64,000 nt of DNA from Pseudooceanicola nanhaiensis DSM 18065 (GTDB lineage Bacteria; Pseudomonadota; Alphaproteobacteria; Rhodobacterales; Rhodobacteraceae). Under the pieces are notes generated by a model that was not told the origin of the DNA, ran no database searches, and worked only from the letters and a program-made list of their open reading frames with translations. The stretch covers positions 806,001 to 870,000 of the forward strand of contig NZ_JHZF01000013.1 of assembly GCF_000688295.1 (NCBI RefSeq). The letters are read 5' to 3'. Each line of letters starts with the position of its first letter. Position 1 is the first letter of the stretch. Made by a program: the position numbers and the translations under genes. This document shows positions 55,252 through 63,505 of the stretch, in pieces.

Positions 55252-56344
55252 GCCGAGCTTTGCCGGGTGCCCTGACGGGCGCCCGGCGCACCAACCTCCC
55301 CGACAGTCTGACCCTCGGCCGACGGAGGCCGATCGGGCCGCAGCGTCCGATGCGGCGCAGTCGTGGACGCGACGCCTCGCAGCCTACCGGACCCCGTTCC
55401 CGTCGCGCAGCCGTTTCGAGTTGGTGGTCACGGCACTCCCCTTCTTCGTCATCTTTGCCGTCTCGTGGTGGTCCGTTGCGATCAGCCCCTGGCTTGCGGT
55501 TGGCTTGTCGCTGATCAACGCGGCCTTTGTCATCCGGCTCTTCGTGATTCAGCATGACTGCGGGCACGGCGCCTTCTTCGAGTCCCGGTTCTGGAACGGC
55601 TGGTGCGGGCGCCTTCTCGGTGTTCTGACGCTGACGCCCTTCGACATGTGGAAACAGAACCACGCGCTGCATCACGCGACCACCGGCAACCTCGATCATC
55701 GCGGGACCGGGGATATCCCCACGCTGACAATCGCGGAATATCGCGCGAGATCCCTTGCGGCGCGGGCCGGATACAGGCTTCTGCGGAGCCCGCTGATCCT
55801 GTTCGGTGTCATCGCGCCGTTCAATTTCCTGATCTGGAATCGTGTCCCGCCGAATCCGCTCAACGCCCGCCGCGGCGAGTGGAAGAGCGCGCTCGGCACC
55901 GACGCGGCGATCCTCGCTCTGCTCGGGTCGCTCTATCTTCTGGGGGGCATCCCGGTCCTGGTCTTCGTCTACCTGCCGATGATGGTGCTCGCGTCCATCG
56001 CCGGCACCTGGCTCTTCTACGTCCAGCACCAGTTCGAGGAGACGTCCTGGGAGCAGGACAGGGAATGGACTGTGCAGGACGCGGCGTTTCACGGCTCGTC
56101 CTACTACGTGCTGCCACCGGTCCTGACCTGGATCACGGCAAACATCGGGGCCCACCACATCCATCATCTCGCAAGCCGGATACCGTTCTATCGGCTGCCC
56201 GAGGTTCTTCGGGACCACGGCGAGTTCAGGGAGGTCGGGCGCATCACGATCCGCGAAAGTCTCGGCTGCGCGAGGCTCGCGCTCTGGGACGAGACCGGTC
56301 GCCGCCTCGTATCCTTCCGGGAGGCCCGGAAGCTGCCGGCATGA
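55175..56344 (+). CDS. Membrane fatty-acid desaturase (acyl-lipid, Delta-12 type), start uncertain
   Basis: The product has the three histidine boxes of di-iron desaturases, HDCGH (about 127-131), HALHH (163-167) and HHIHH near the C-terminus, and four hydrophobic segments. It introduces a double bond into membrane-lipid acyl chains, raising fluidity in the cold. Similarity to the family begins near SWTRRLAAYRTPFPSRSRF, but between the cspA stop and that point no in-frame ATG, GTG or TTG exists. The nearest starts are ATG 55175 or TTG 55169, inside cspA in another frame, without a good ribosome-binding site. The first 60 residues look non-coding. Either an unusual start, a lost start by mutation or a sequence error is likely. 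Confidence 0.85.
   Translation: MLRKSPSTSNRAATTARARPISRSPEPSFAGCPDGRPAHQPPRQSDPRPTEADRAAASDAAQSWTRRLAAYRTPFPSRSRFELVVTALPFFVIFAVSWWSVAISPWLAVGLSLINAAFVIRLFVIQHDCGHGAFFESRFWNGWCGRLLGVLTLTPFDMWKQNHALHHATTGNLDHRGTGDIPTLTIAEYRARSLAARAGYRLLRSPLILFGVIAPFNFLIWNRVPPNPLNARRGEWKSALGTDAAILALLGSLYLLGGIPVLVFVYLPMMVLASIAGTWLFYVQHQFEETSWEQDREWTVQDAAFHGSSYYVLPPVLTWITANIGAHHIHHLASRIPFYRLPEVLRDHGEFREVGRITIRESLGCARLALWDETGRRLVSFREARKLPA
55262..55287 (+). terminator. Hairpin after cspA
   Basis: GCCGGGTGCCC (55262-55272) pairs with GGGCGCCCGGC (55277-55287, one G-T pair) around TGAC, 10 bases after the cspA stop. No T tract follows. It could end the cspA message or act as a stability element before the desaturase. 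Confidence 0.65.
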
Positions 56345-56410
56345 TCAGGACAGCAGGATCGGCATTTCTGCTGACCGTGCTGCCCTGACGGGCCCGCTTC
56401 GGTGCGGATC

Positions 56411-56425
56411 GCCCCGGATCGGGGC
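56411..56425. terminator. Hairpin between convergent desaturase and small basic protein genes
   Basis: GCCCCG-GAT-CGGGGC is a perfect 6-bp stem with a 3-base loop in the 83-base convergent gap. It is a candidate bidirectional terminator. Confidence 0.45.
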
Positions 56426-56427
56426 CT

Positions 56428-56562
56428 CTACCGCTTCTTCTGAGTGCCGATGTTCAGCTCGGGTTTCCCTTTCGCGTAATCGGCGGTCGCGAGGACCTTT
56501 TCCTTCTTCTGCTTGGGCTTCTTGGTCTCGCGGTTGCCGCGCCGTTTGTCGCCTTTGGACAT
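56428..56562 (-). CDS. Small lysine-rich conserved protein
   Basis: The 44-residue product MSKGDKRRGNRETKKPKQ, then KEKVLATADYAKGKPELN and a KKR end, is very basic. I recall close homologues (SKGDxxRGNREAKKPK) in many alpha- and betaproteobacteria, all of unknown function. The start is supported by AAAGGAA 7 bases upstream of ATG; a longer frame with 27 more codons lacks similarity. It lies downstream of the 82-residue hypothetical gene on the same strand, 77 bases away. Nucleic-acid binding is a guess from charge only. Confidence 0.75.
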   Translation of the reverse strand: MSKGDKRRGNRETKKPKQKKEKVLATADYAKGKPELNIGTQKKR

Positions 56563-56639
56563 GGTCCGTTCCTTTCGGGGTGGGTCGTGCGGCCCTGCCG
56601 GCGGGCAGGGTCCGGTCTCGCAGACGCGCGCGGGAGAGG

Positions 56640-56888
56640 TCACGCCCCGCCGGCGTCTTGCCCGCCTCCGCCGCGCGGTTCAGCCGGGATCATGCCCCGG
56701 ATCAGCACCGCCACGTCGCGATGCGCCGCCGTTTCTGTTTCGGACGCGCTTTCGTGGCTCGCCGCGGCGTCATCGAGCAGGCCCGCGATCTCGCTTGCCG
56801 AAAGCACGCCCCTGTCGCCGAGGGCCAGCAGCAGCGCTTCGCAGATCGAGAGAGCGGCCTTCCCGGCATTGTCGGATTGCATGGACAT
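56640..56888 (-). CDS. Small hypothetical protein
   Basis: The 82-residue acidic, helical protein (SMQSDNAGKAALSICEALLL, ALGDRGVLSASEIAGLLDDA) has a Gly-rich C-terminus. The helical core looks like a soluble regulator-like fold, but I recognise no family. GGGAG precedes the ATG by 6 bases. It is divergent from the Crp/Fnr gene (156-base gap), and that regulator could control it. Confidence 0.6.
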   Translation of the reverse strand: MSMQSDNAGKAALSICEALLLALGDRGVLSASEIAGLLDDAAASHESASETETAAHRDVAVLIRGMIPAEPRGGGGQDAGGA

Positions 56889-57044
56889 CGGGCTCTCCCA
56901 AAAGCTGACCGGTGTCGATTAATGAGGACCGACGTGTTTCATTGCAGGACACTGGCCGGGATTGTTGTAGGGTGAACTGATGCAAAGCAGTGTCCGCGCC
57001 GATTGTCCTCGCCCTGAAGGTGCCGCGTTGCTGCGGCCGGCTTC

Positions 57045-57779
57045 GTGACCGCCATCGACCTCAGCCCGCTGACCCGGAAGTTATCGGCCTTTGTCGCCCT
57101 GTCCGCCGAGGAACTGGCGGTGCTGGACAGGTTGCACCAGCGCCGGAGGAGGTTCGTCCCGGGCCGCGATCTGGTGCAGCAGGGCCAGTCGAAGCAGGCG
57201 GCCTACATCCTCGCCTCGGGCTGGGTCTGCTCGTACAAGATCCAGCGTGACGGCACGCGTCAGATCGTCGATTTCCAGATCCCCGGGGATTTCCTCGGCC
57301 TGCGGGGCCTGTTGCTTCGGACGTCCGATCACAGCTTCGAACCGGTCAACGAGATCCAGGCCGCCGAGGTTCTCGCCAGCGACCTGCTCGAGGCCTTCAC
57401 GAGCACGCCCCGGCTCGCGACGGCCGTGCTCTGGGCGGCGTCCCGCGACGAGGCCCTGGTGGTGGAGCACCTGGTCGGGGTCGGTCGGCGCGACGCGGAC
57501 GCACGCATGGCGCATTTTCTTCTGGAGATGGGCGCCCGGCTTGCCCTCGTCGGGATCGGCAGCAAGGAAGGTTACGACTGTCCGCTGACCCAGTACCACC
57601 TGGCCGACGCACTCGGGCTGAGCGCGATCCACGTCAACCGCGTCCTGCGGTTGTTGCGCGAGCGCGGGCTGGTCACCTTCCGCAATGGCCGTGTGACCTT
57701 TCATGACCATCAGGGGCTCGTCGATTTCGCGGAGTTCGATCCGGCCTATCTCGATCAGAGCGGCCCTCTGCTGAAATGA
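57045..57779 (+). CDS. Crp/Fnr family transcriptional regulator
   Basis: The 244-residue product has an N-terminal cyclic-nucleotide-binding-like beta barrel (about 15-125; RRFVPGRDLVQQGQSKQAAY, ILASGWVCSYKIQRDGTRQI), a dimer helix, and a C-terminal Crp-type helix-turn-helix (LTQYHLADALGLSAIHVNRV, LRLLRERGLVTF). There is no N-terminal Cys cluster, so it is not an oxygen-sensing FNR; the signal is unknown. Start codon GTG. It belongs to the group of small Crp/Fnr proteins common near stress genes in Rhodobacterales and Rhizobiales. It is transcribed alone. Confidence 0.9.
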   Translation: MTAIDLSPLTRKLSAFVALSAEELAVLDRLHQRRRRFVPGRDLVQQGQSKQAAYILASGWVCSYKIQRDGTRQIVDFQIPGDFLGLRGLLLRTSDHSFEPVNEIQAAEVLASDLLEAFTSTPRLATAVLWAASRDEALVVEHLVGVGRRDADARMAHFLLEMGARLALVGIGSKEGYDCPLTQYHLADALGLSAIHVNRVLRLLRERGLVTFRNGRVTFHDHQGLVDFAEFDPAYLDQSGPLLK

Positions 57780-58136
57780 GGCCCGCAGCAGGGTGCGGGG
57801 ACAAATGCGAAGCGCAAGAGGAAAGCAGGGTTCTGACGATCTGCACTCCACCTGCGCTTCGTACTTTCTGAAATGATGCGTCTCGAAAACCTGTTGGACG
57901 CGATCCGGCTTAGCATCGCCCCTCGGCGGGCGGGCTAACCGAGATCAGTCCCCTCGACCGGGACCGCTGCCGTCGCGCCATTTCCGCCGTGGCGTGCGGG
58001 ATGACTAACATAGGTCAGCACAGGACGGCGGCCCGAGCGATAGACACGGGGTATCCCGACCGATCGAGGCTCACACCTCAACCGAAGTCGCGCAATTGCA
58101 GGAACTGGCGGACGACCTTCCGCAGAAAGATATCAG
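57780..58136. other. Gap between Crp/Fnr gene and a small membrane protein, nothing clear
   Basis: The 357 bases contain open frames without family resemblance or good starts. No hairpin with T tract was seen directly after the Crp/Fnr gene. The promoter of the following gene must lie here, but I could not identify convincing -35/-10 or GGAAC-type stress boxes. Confidence 0.4.
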
Positions 58137-58481
58137 ATGACTTCTCCCGAATGGCTCAAGCCGGGCATCTATGGTGCTCTCATCGGCGCCGTTGCCGTCG
58201 GCATCATCGGCTTCACCTGGGGCGGCTGGGTCACCGGCGGCACCGCCCATGACCGTGCGATGAACATGTCGCGTGACGACGTCGTGGCTGCGCTGGTCCC
58301 GGTCTGCCTCGACAACGCCCGGTCCGATCCGAACCGGGACGCGAAGATGACCACCATCCGCGACGCGTCGAGCTACAAGCGACGCGACGCCGTGATGGAT
58401 GCCGGCTGGGCCACCGTGCCGGGCGCCGAGGCTCCGGATCGCGACATCGCGCAGGCCTGCCTTGCGGAACTGAACCTCTGA
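58137..58481 (+). CDS. Conserved single-pass membrane protein of unknown function
   Basis: The 114-residue product has one N-terminal membrane helix (about 10-31, GIYGALIGAVAVGIIGFTWG followed by GWVTGG) and a periplasmic domain with two cysteines (VPVCLDNAR and AQACLAEL). The pattern GWVTGGTA, then VAALVPVC and DAGWATVPG, recurs in many alphaproteobacterial hypothetical proteins (from memory). The function is unknown. It is followed after 13 bases by the secreted repeat protein, so they may be co-transcribed. Confidence 0.78.
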   Translation: MTSPEWLKPGIYGALIGAVAVGIIGFTWGGWVTGGTAHDRAMNMSRDDVVAALVPVCLDNARSDPNRDAKMTTIRDASSYKRRDAVMDAGWATVPGAEAPDRDIAQACLAELNL

Positions 58482-58494
58482 GCCCTGCCGCGTC

Positions 58495-59124
58495 ATGCCA
58501 TGGATGAGACAGCCTTCCGCGTGGGGACGCGACGACACGGCTTCGACCGGCCCCCGCGCGCGGCCGGCGGCAGGGTTGCTGGCGGTCGCCGGCCTCATTG
58601 CCGGCGTCTGCGGTCCGGTCCTGGCCCAGGATGGCTCGGGAGCCTTGCCTGAAAACGCCACCGAGCGGCGCTATGGTTCAGGCTGGGATTGTGACGTCGG
58701 CTACCAGGTGCAGGGGGACGACTGCATCCATACCGAAATCCCGGAGAACGCCTTTGCCACAGGCAAGTCCTACGGGTCTGGCTGGGCCTGCCGCCACGGA
58801 TACCGGGAGGTCGGCGGCGCCTGCCAGGCGATACCGGTCCCCGAGAATGCCTTCCTGCACGCCTCCGGCTACGGCTGGGAATGCGAACGCGGCTACCGGC
58901 AGGTCCACTCGGCCTGTGTCCTGATCGAGGTGCCGGAACATGCCTTCCTGACCGAGGAGCCCTCGGAAACGGGCTGGCGTTGCGAACGCGGCTTCGAGCC
59001 CAGGAACGACAGATGCGTCGTCATCGAACTGCCGGAGAACGCCCATCTCGACCGCTCGGGCAACGCGTGGCGCTGCGACCAGAGCTTCCAGCTCGCCAAT
59101 GGGCAATGTGTGCTCGGGAGATGA
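58495..59124 (+). CDS. Secreted protein of five C-x10-C / PENA repeats
   Basis: The 209-residue product has a signal sequence (hydrophobic stretch about 26-44, cleavage likely after VLA at 44). The mature part is five repeats of 31-33 residues, each with a P-E-[NH]-A block, a G-x-x-W-x-C-x-x-G-[YF]-like block and a second Cys. All five cysteine pairs are spaced identically (66/77, 99/110, 130/141, 163/174, 194/205), implying one disulfide per repeat. I do not recognise the family. It sits between a small membrane protein and a transglutaminase-like gene 4 bases downstream, and is probably in one operon with them. Confidence 0.8.
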   Translation: MPWMRQPSAWGRDDTASTGPRARPAAGLLAVAGLIAGVCGPVLAQDGSGALPENATERRYGSGWDCDVGYQVQGDDCIHTEIPENAFATGKSYGSGWACRHGYREVGGACQAIPVPENAFLHASGYGWECERGYRQVHSACVLIEVPEHAFLTEEPSETGWRCERGFEPRNDRCVVIELPENAHLDRSGNAWRCDQSFQLANGQCVLGR

Positions 59125-59128
59125 CCAG

Positions 59129-59977
59129 ATGAACCAGCCCTTCGTGGAGAAGCCGATGCGCGTGAGCATCGGGTGCCGCCTCCGGTACAAGCTGACCCAG
59201 CCGACGCCGCTGATCGCGACGCTCAATGTCCATTACTCGCGCTTCGGAGACCTCGAGCGGGCGGATTACCTCGTGACATCGCCCAGCGTGACGCTCGACA
59301 GCTACCGCGACGGGTTCGGCAACTGGTGCACGCGCATGATCGCGCCTCCGGGCGATTTCACCCTGTCCACGGACGGCATCTTCCGGGACCAGGGTCTGCC
59401 GGACCCGATCTCGCCGGGCGCCATGCAGCACGCGGTCGAGCGCCTGCCGCATGACACGCTCGTCTACCTCCTGGGAAGCCGGTACTGCGACACGGACCTG
59501 CTGTCCGAGCAAGCCTGGAGTCTCTTCGAGACCACTCCGCAGGGTTGGGAACGGGTCCAGGCGATCTGCGATTACGTCCACGGCGCTGTCCGTTTCGACT
59601 ACATGCAGGCCGACGCGACCCGGACGGCGTCCCAGACGCTGGCGGGGGGAACCGGCGTCTGCCGCGACTTCACCCATCTCGGGATCGCCTTCTGCCGCTG
59701 CATGAACATTCCGGCGCGCTACTGCACCGGCTACCTGAGCGACATAGGTGAGCCCCTTCCACATCCGCCGGGCGACTTCGCCGCCTGGATGGAGGTCTAC
59801 CTGGACAACCAGTGGTGGGCCTTCGATCCGCGCAACAACGCACGGCGCTACGCGAGGATACTCATCGCCCGGGGGCGCGACGCGGCGGATGTGCCGTTGA
59901 CCCAGACGTTCGGGCCGAACACGCTCACGGACTTCAAGGTCTGGACCGAGGCCATCTCCGGCGCGACTTCGCGGTAG
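59129..59977 (+). CDS. Transglutaminase-like cysteine protease family protein, atypical catalytic His
   Basis: The 282-residue product has a bacterial transglutaminase-like N-terminal domain and core: AGGTGVCRDFTHLGIAFCRC with Cys178, RYCTGYL, and WWAFDPRNN with Asp233. The position normally occupied by the catalytic His (H-A-W) is Ala218 in GDFAAWMEVYL. The C-terminal ILIARGRDAADVPLTQTFG is typical for this subfamily. There is no signal peptide, so the enzyme is expected in the cytosol. Activity (peptidase, amidase or cross-linking) is uncertain without the His. Its start lies 4 bases after the repeat-protein stop, and the ATG follows GGGAGATGACCAG. Confidence 0.82.
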   Translation: MNQPFVEKPMRVSIGCRLRYKLTQPTPLIATLNVHYSRFGDLERADYLVTSPSVTLDSYRDGFGNWCTRMIAPPGDFTLSTDGIFRDQGLPDPISPGAMQHAVERLPHDTLVYLLGSRYCDTDLLSEQAWSLFETTPQGWERVQAICDYVHGAVRFDYMQADATRTASQTLAGGTGVCRDFTHLGIAFCRCMNIPARYCTGYLSDIGEPLPHPPGDFAAWMEVYLDNQWWAFDPRNNARRYARILIARGRDAADVPLTQTFGPNTLTDFKVWTEAISGATSR

Positions 59978-60169
59978 GAGACGTCGGATCGACATCGAAC
60001 GCTGACACAGGAAAAGGGCGCCGTGGTCCAGCCCATGGACGACAGGAAAATCCATTCGTGGCCGCCACGAAGGATCCTCCGACGCTTGGGTGAACGCGCC
60101 CGGAAACCGCCTCCCCCGCGCATCTGCGGATGACGATGGGGAGCCAAGATCAAATGAACGGAAGTAGAA

Positions 60170-60376
60170 ATGACCAAGAAGCAGATTGAAGGCCGCCCCT
60201 CTGTCGATGACACGGCTGTGCGGAAAAGCCCCGCGAAGAAAGCTGTCGCGAAGACCGGTTCCGCGGCCGGCACGAAGAGCCCGGTCCAGCGAGGATCCAT
60301 CTTCGACGAAGCCTTCGGCCCGATCGGGTCCGAGCGCCGGAAACCCTGGTCCCGGTTGGATCGCAAACGCGACTGA
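60170..60376 (+). CDS. Small basic hypothetical protein
   Basis: The 68-residue product is rich in Lys, Ser and Ala in its first half (RKSPAKKAVAKTGSAAGTKS) and ends GSIFDEAFGPIGSERRKPWS. The second half is more protein-like than the surrounding noise, and GGAAGTAG precedes the ATG. I recognise no family. It converges on a histidine kinase gene, with a large hairpin in between. Confidence 0.5.
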   Translation: MTKKQIEGRPSVDDTAVRKSPAKKAVAKTGSAAGTKSPVQRGSIFDEAFGPIGSERRKPWSRLDRKRD

Positions 60377-60378
60377 AC

Positions 60379-60425
60379 GGGCCCGGGGACTGCCCGCGCT
60401 GCCGCAGTCCGTTCCCCGGGGCCCC
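60379..60425. terminator. Large GC hairpin between convergent genes
   Basis: GGGCCCGGGGA near 60379 can pair with TCCCCGGGGCCC near 60414-60425 (one bulge), enclosing a smaller stem. It lies in the 76-base gap between the small basic protein gene and the convergent kinase gene, and is probably a bidirectional terminator. Confidence 0.5.
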
Positions 60426-60452
60426 ACGTTCCATTCGTCCAGCTGAGAAATC

Positions 60453-61838
60453 TCAGCTGACCTCCAGGGGCAGAACAAGCGTGTGCCGCGTGCCGGTCGC
60501 GCTGCTGCTGACCTCCATCCGACCGTCGAGCTCGGCGGCGAAGGCGTCGGTCAGCTTCTGCCCCAGGCCGGAATCCACCCGCGCGTTCGGGTCGATCCCC
60601 GGCCCGTCGTCCCAGACGGAGACGGACATGGTCCCGCCCTCCACCGTCAGGGTGACGCCGAGGCGACCGTCCGATCGCCCCTTGTAGGCGTATTTCAGGC
60701 TGTTCGTGACCCACTCGTTCACGATCAGGCCGAGCGGAACGGCGATCCGTGTCGAGAGCGGGGTGTCGGGGATGTCGAATTCGATGTCGAGCCTGTCACC
60801 GGAGTTGGAGGACGCGATGACGTTTTGCACCAGCGCCGTCAGGTAGGAATGGGCCGTCACCGTGTCGACGGAACGGGTCCGCGTCAGGCCGCGGTAGAGG
60901 TTGGCGATGGCGTCGATCCGTGCCCGCATCCGCGCGAAGGCGGCCTTGCAGGCCGCGTCGGTCAGGTCGCGCGCTTCCAGCGAGATGATGCTGCCGATCA
61001 TCGAGAGGCTGTTCATGACGCGGTGGTTCAGCTCTTCCAGAAGCTGGGCGGCATGTTTCAGTGCCGCCTCCCGCTCACGTTCCAGGTGCCATTGCCGGGT
61101 CACGTCCTGCATCGCGAGCAGCAGCGTGTGGGTGTGGTTGCCCTCCCGGAAGACCTTGCGCGCGTTGAGCAGGATGATCCTCTCGCCGATCCCGGGGAAG
61201 CTGTGGCGGACCTCGAAATCCTCGACGATCGTGTTCCGCGGCACCACCTCCGTCAGAAGCTCGAGGAGCTGGGGTATCGCCCATTGCCCGTTGCCGAGGT
61301 CGCCAAGCCGATGGCCGATCGTCGCGGCGGGATCGACCTCGAAGGTCGCGTAGAAGGAGCGGCTTGCCGAAATGACGGTGAGGCTTTGATCCAGCACGAG
61401 AAGCGGTTCGCGGAGCGTGTCGACGATGCTGCCGGAAAGGAGGCGCTCGCGTTCGAGCGCGGTCGCGGCGTCGCTTTCGGCGGTCACGTCCTCGATGACC
61501 AGGAGGATGCGGCGGGAGCCGTTGCCGGGCCGCACGGTCTTGCGCGCGTTCAGCCGCATCACGCGGCGGCCGATCTTCTCGAAGACGTGGTCGACCTCGA
61601 AATCCTCGACCTCGTCGCCGTCGGAGACGATCCGGTCGAGCTCGGCCAGCAGGGAGGGGATGTTCCACTGACCGTTGCCGAGCGCGGCGAGCCTTGTGCC
61701 GAGCGTGTCTTCCGCCGTCACGTCGAAGCTGCGCAGGAAGCGGTCGTTCGCATATTCGACGACGAGGTCCTCGGTGAGGACCAGAAGGCTCTCGCGCAGG
61801 CTGGCGACGATTTCGGCAGGGTCGATCAGGCGCAACAT
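60453..61838 (-). CDS. Sensor histidine kinase, HWE/HisKA_2 type, with two tandem PAS domains
   Basis: The 461-residue soluble kinase has two very similar PAS domains (about 8-119 and 136-247), each with an LGNGQW-x-IP block, a VEDFEV block and LNARK, then a HisKA_2-type dimerisation motif ELNHRVMNSLSMI with His272, and an ATPase domain with GLIVNEWVTNSLKYA and WDDGPGID. No membrane segment is present, so it senses an intracellular cue. I use the ATG of MLRLIDPAEI; the frame is open 65 codons upstream and a start slightly earlier is possible. It is divergent from the second kinase, with 239 bases between starts. Confidence 0.87.
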   Translation of the reverse strand: MLRLIDPAEIVASLRESLLVLTEDLVVEYANDRFLRSFDVTAEDTLGTRLAALGNGQWNIPSLLAELDRIVSDGDEVEDFEVDHVFEKIGRRVMRLNARKTVRPGNGSRRILLVIEDVTAESDAATALERERLLSGSIVDTLREPLLVLDQSLTVISASRSFYATFEVDPAATIGHRLGDLGNGQWAIPQLLELLTEVVPRNTIVEDFEVRHSFPGIGERIILLNARKVFREGNHTHTLLLAMQDVTRQWHLEREREAALKHAAQLLEELNHRVMNSLSMIGSIISLEARDLTDAACKAAFARMRARIDAIANLYRGLTRTRSVDTVTAHSYLTALVQNVIASSNSGDRLDIEFDIPDTPLSTRIAVPLGLIVNEWVTNSLKYAYKGRSDGRLGVTLTVEGGTMSVSVWDDGPGIDPNARVDSGLGQKLTDAFAAELDGRMEVSSSATGTRHTLVLPLEVS

Positions 61839-62077
61839 GTCGATGTTGATGGCGAAGCTCTCCGGCGCAGGCGAATCCCATGGTGGCGCCCTGACTACAG
61901 GCAGCCTACACAAACCGGGGAAGGTTCGATACGGGTTTGCAGGGACGCGCGGTTCGTGATGGGATCGCCGCATCTGCGATACGCGCCGGCGACCCGGGTC
62001 GAAACGGCAACCGTGTCTGCAAATCCGCCCCATCAGGCCGCGTCCCGCGACACGGTTGTCACATCAGGGAATGTGCC

Positions 62078-63505
62078 ATGTTTGACGCCAGCCGGATCGA
62101 TCCCGGCGTGATTTTCGATGCCGCACCGACAGCGCAGCTGGTCTTCACGCCGGACCTGCGGATCGTGGCGGCGAACCGGCGCTACTGCACCCTGCTGAAC
62201 CGCCGGCCCGAGGATCTGATCGGCCTGCGCGTTTTCGAGGCTTTCCCCGCCAATCCCGACGACCCGGATGCGAATGCGGAGGCCGAGTTGCAGGCCTCGG
62301 CGGATGCCGTGGTCGCCACGGGCGAGGCGCAGGAAATGCCGCTGCGCCACCATGACGTGCTTGAGGCCGACGGCCGCTACGATACGCGGTACTGGCGCAT
62401 CCTGAACTCTCCGATCTTCGCCGACCCTGACGCGCCGGGGCGGGTGACGCACGTGATCCACACCGCGGAGGACGTCACGCGGGCCGTGCTCGGCGACAGG
62501 GCCGAGGCCGCGAAACGGCGGGCGGCGATGCGCGGGGCTGACCTGAGCTATTTCGAGCTCGATCCCGGGGCGCGGACCCTGGTCCGCTCCTCGCAGGTCG
62601 ATGCCCTGTTCGGGTTCGACCTGAACGAGATCAGCGCGGAGGTTCAGCCTTTCTACGACCGCCTCCATCCCGACGATTTCCAGATGGTGATGACGGAGCT
62701 GGAGCGGGTGGCGCGCACCATCGGCTCCGACCTCCAGCTCGATTTCCGCATCGTGCTGCCGGATGGATCCGTCCGTTGGCTGATCGGTCGCGGCGAGTCG
62801 GTGCGCGATCCCGATACGCGGGACGTCCGGATCGTCGGCATCGTGATCGACGTCACCGAGATACGCGAGAACGAGGCGAACCTGCGCGAAGCGGTCGAGG
62901 CGCGGGATCTGCTGATCGCCGAGGTGAACCACCGGGTGAAGAACTCGCTCCAGATGGTGACGAGCATCCTGAACCTCGAGGCTTCGAGATCGGCGAACCC
63001 GGAAGCCCGCCAGTCTCTCCTCGCGGCGACGGCCAGGGTCCACGCGGTCTCGGCGATCCATGCCTCGCTCTACGAGGACGCGGACGTCAGCTCGGTCCAG
63101 TTCGACCGCTATCTGACGCGGCTCTGCGCGCATCTGCGGAATTCCCTCTCGAGCGAGGGGCGGAACGTCCGGATAGAACTCGAAGCGGAGCCGCTCCGCC
63201 TGCGGACGGACAAGGCCGTCACGCTGTCGCTCGCCGTGAACGAGCTGGTCACCAACTCCTTCAAGCACGCGAACTGGGAGGGCGAGGGCATGGTGCGCGT
63301 CAGCCTCGGGCATCACGGTCCCGGCATGATCGCCCTTGTCGTCTCGGATAATGGAACAGGCGCGGATGCTGTTCGTTCACCGGTAACCGACTCGTCGTCG
63401 GGTCTCGGAAAGCGCCTGATTTCGGGTATGGCGTCGCAATTGGGCGGCACGATCGAGGAAGGCACGGCAAATGGCTGGCGAACCTGCATCGTCTTCCCCG
63501 AATGA
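62078..63505 (+). CDS. Sensor histidine kinase, HWE/HisKA_2 type, with two PAS domains
   Basis: The 475-residue soluble protein has a first PAS domain (about 12-135, FDAAPTAQLVFTPDLRIVAA), a second PAS/PAC (about 150-262, ending RIVGIVIDVTE), a HisKA_2 motif AEVNHRVKNSLQMVTSILNL with His285, and an ATPase domain with SLAVNELVTNSFKHA and VSDNGTGAD. It differs from the divergent neighbour kinase in its PAS domains but shares the kinase core type, so the two are probably not a recent duplication. The start ATG follows AGGGA. The end overlaps the response-regulator gene by 35 bases. Confidence 0.9.
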   Translation: MFDASRIDPGVIFDAAPTAQLVFTPDLRIVAANRRYCTLLNRRPEDLIGLRVFEAFPANPDDPDANAEAELQASADAVVATGEAQEMPLRHHDVLEADGRYDTRYWRILNSPIFADPDAPGRVTHVIHTAEDVTRAVLGDRAEAAKRRAAMRGADLSYFELDPGARTLVRSSQVDALFGFDLNEISAEVQPFYDRLHPDDFQMVMTELERVARTIGSDLQLDFRIVLPDGSVRWLIGRGESVRDPDTRDVRIVGIVIDVTEIRENEANLREAVEARDLLIAEVNHRVKNSLQMVTSILNLEASRSANPEARQSLLAATARVHAVSAIHASLYEDADVSSVQFDRYLTRLCAHLRNSLSSEGRNVRIELEAEPLRLRTDKAVTLSLAVNELVTNSFKHANWEGEGMVRVSLGHHGPGMIALVVSDNGTGADAVRSPVTDSSSGLGKRLISGMASQLGGTIEEGTANGWRTCIVFPE

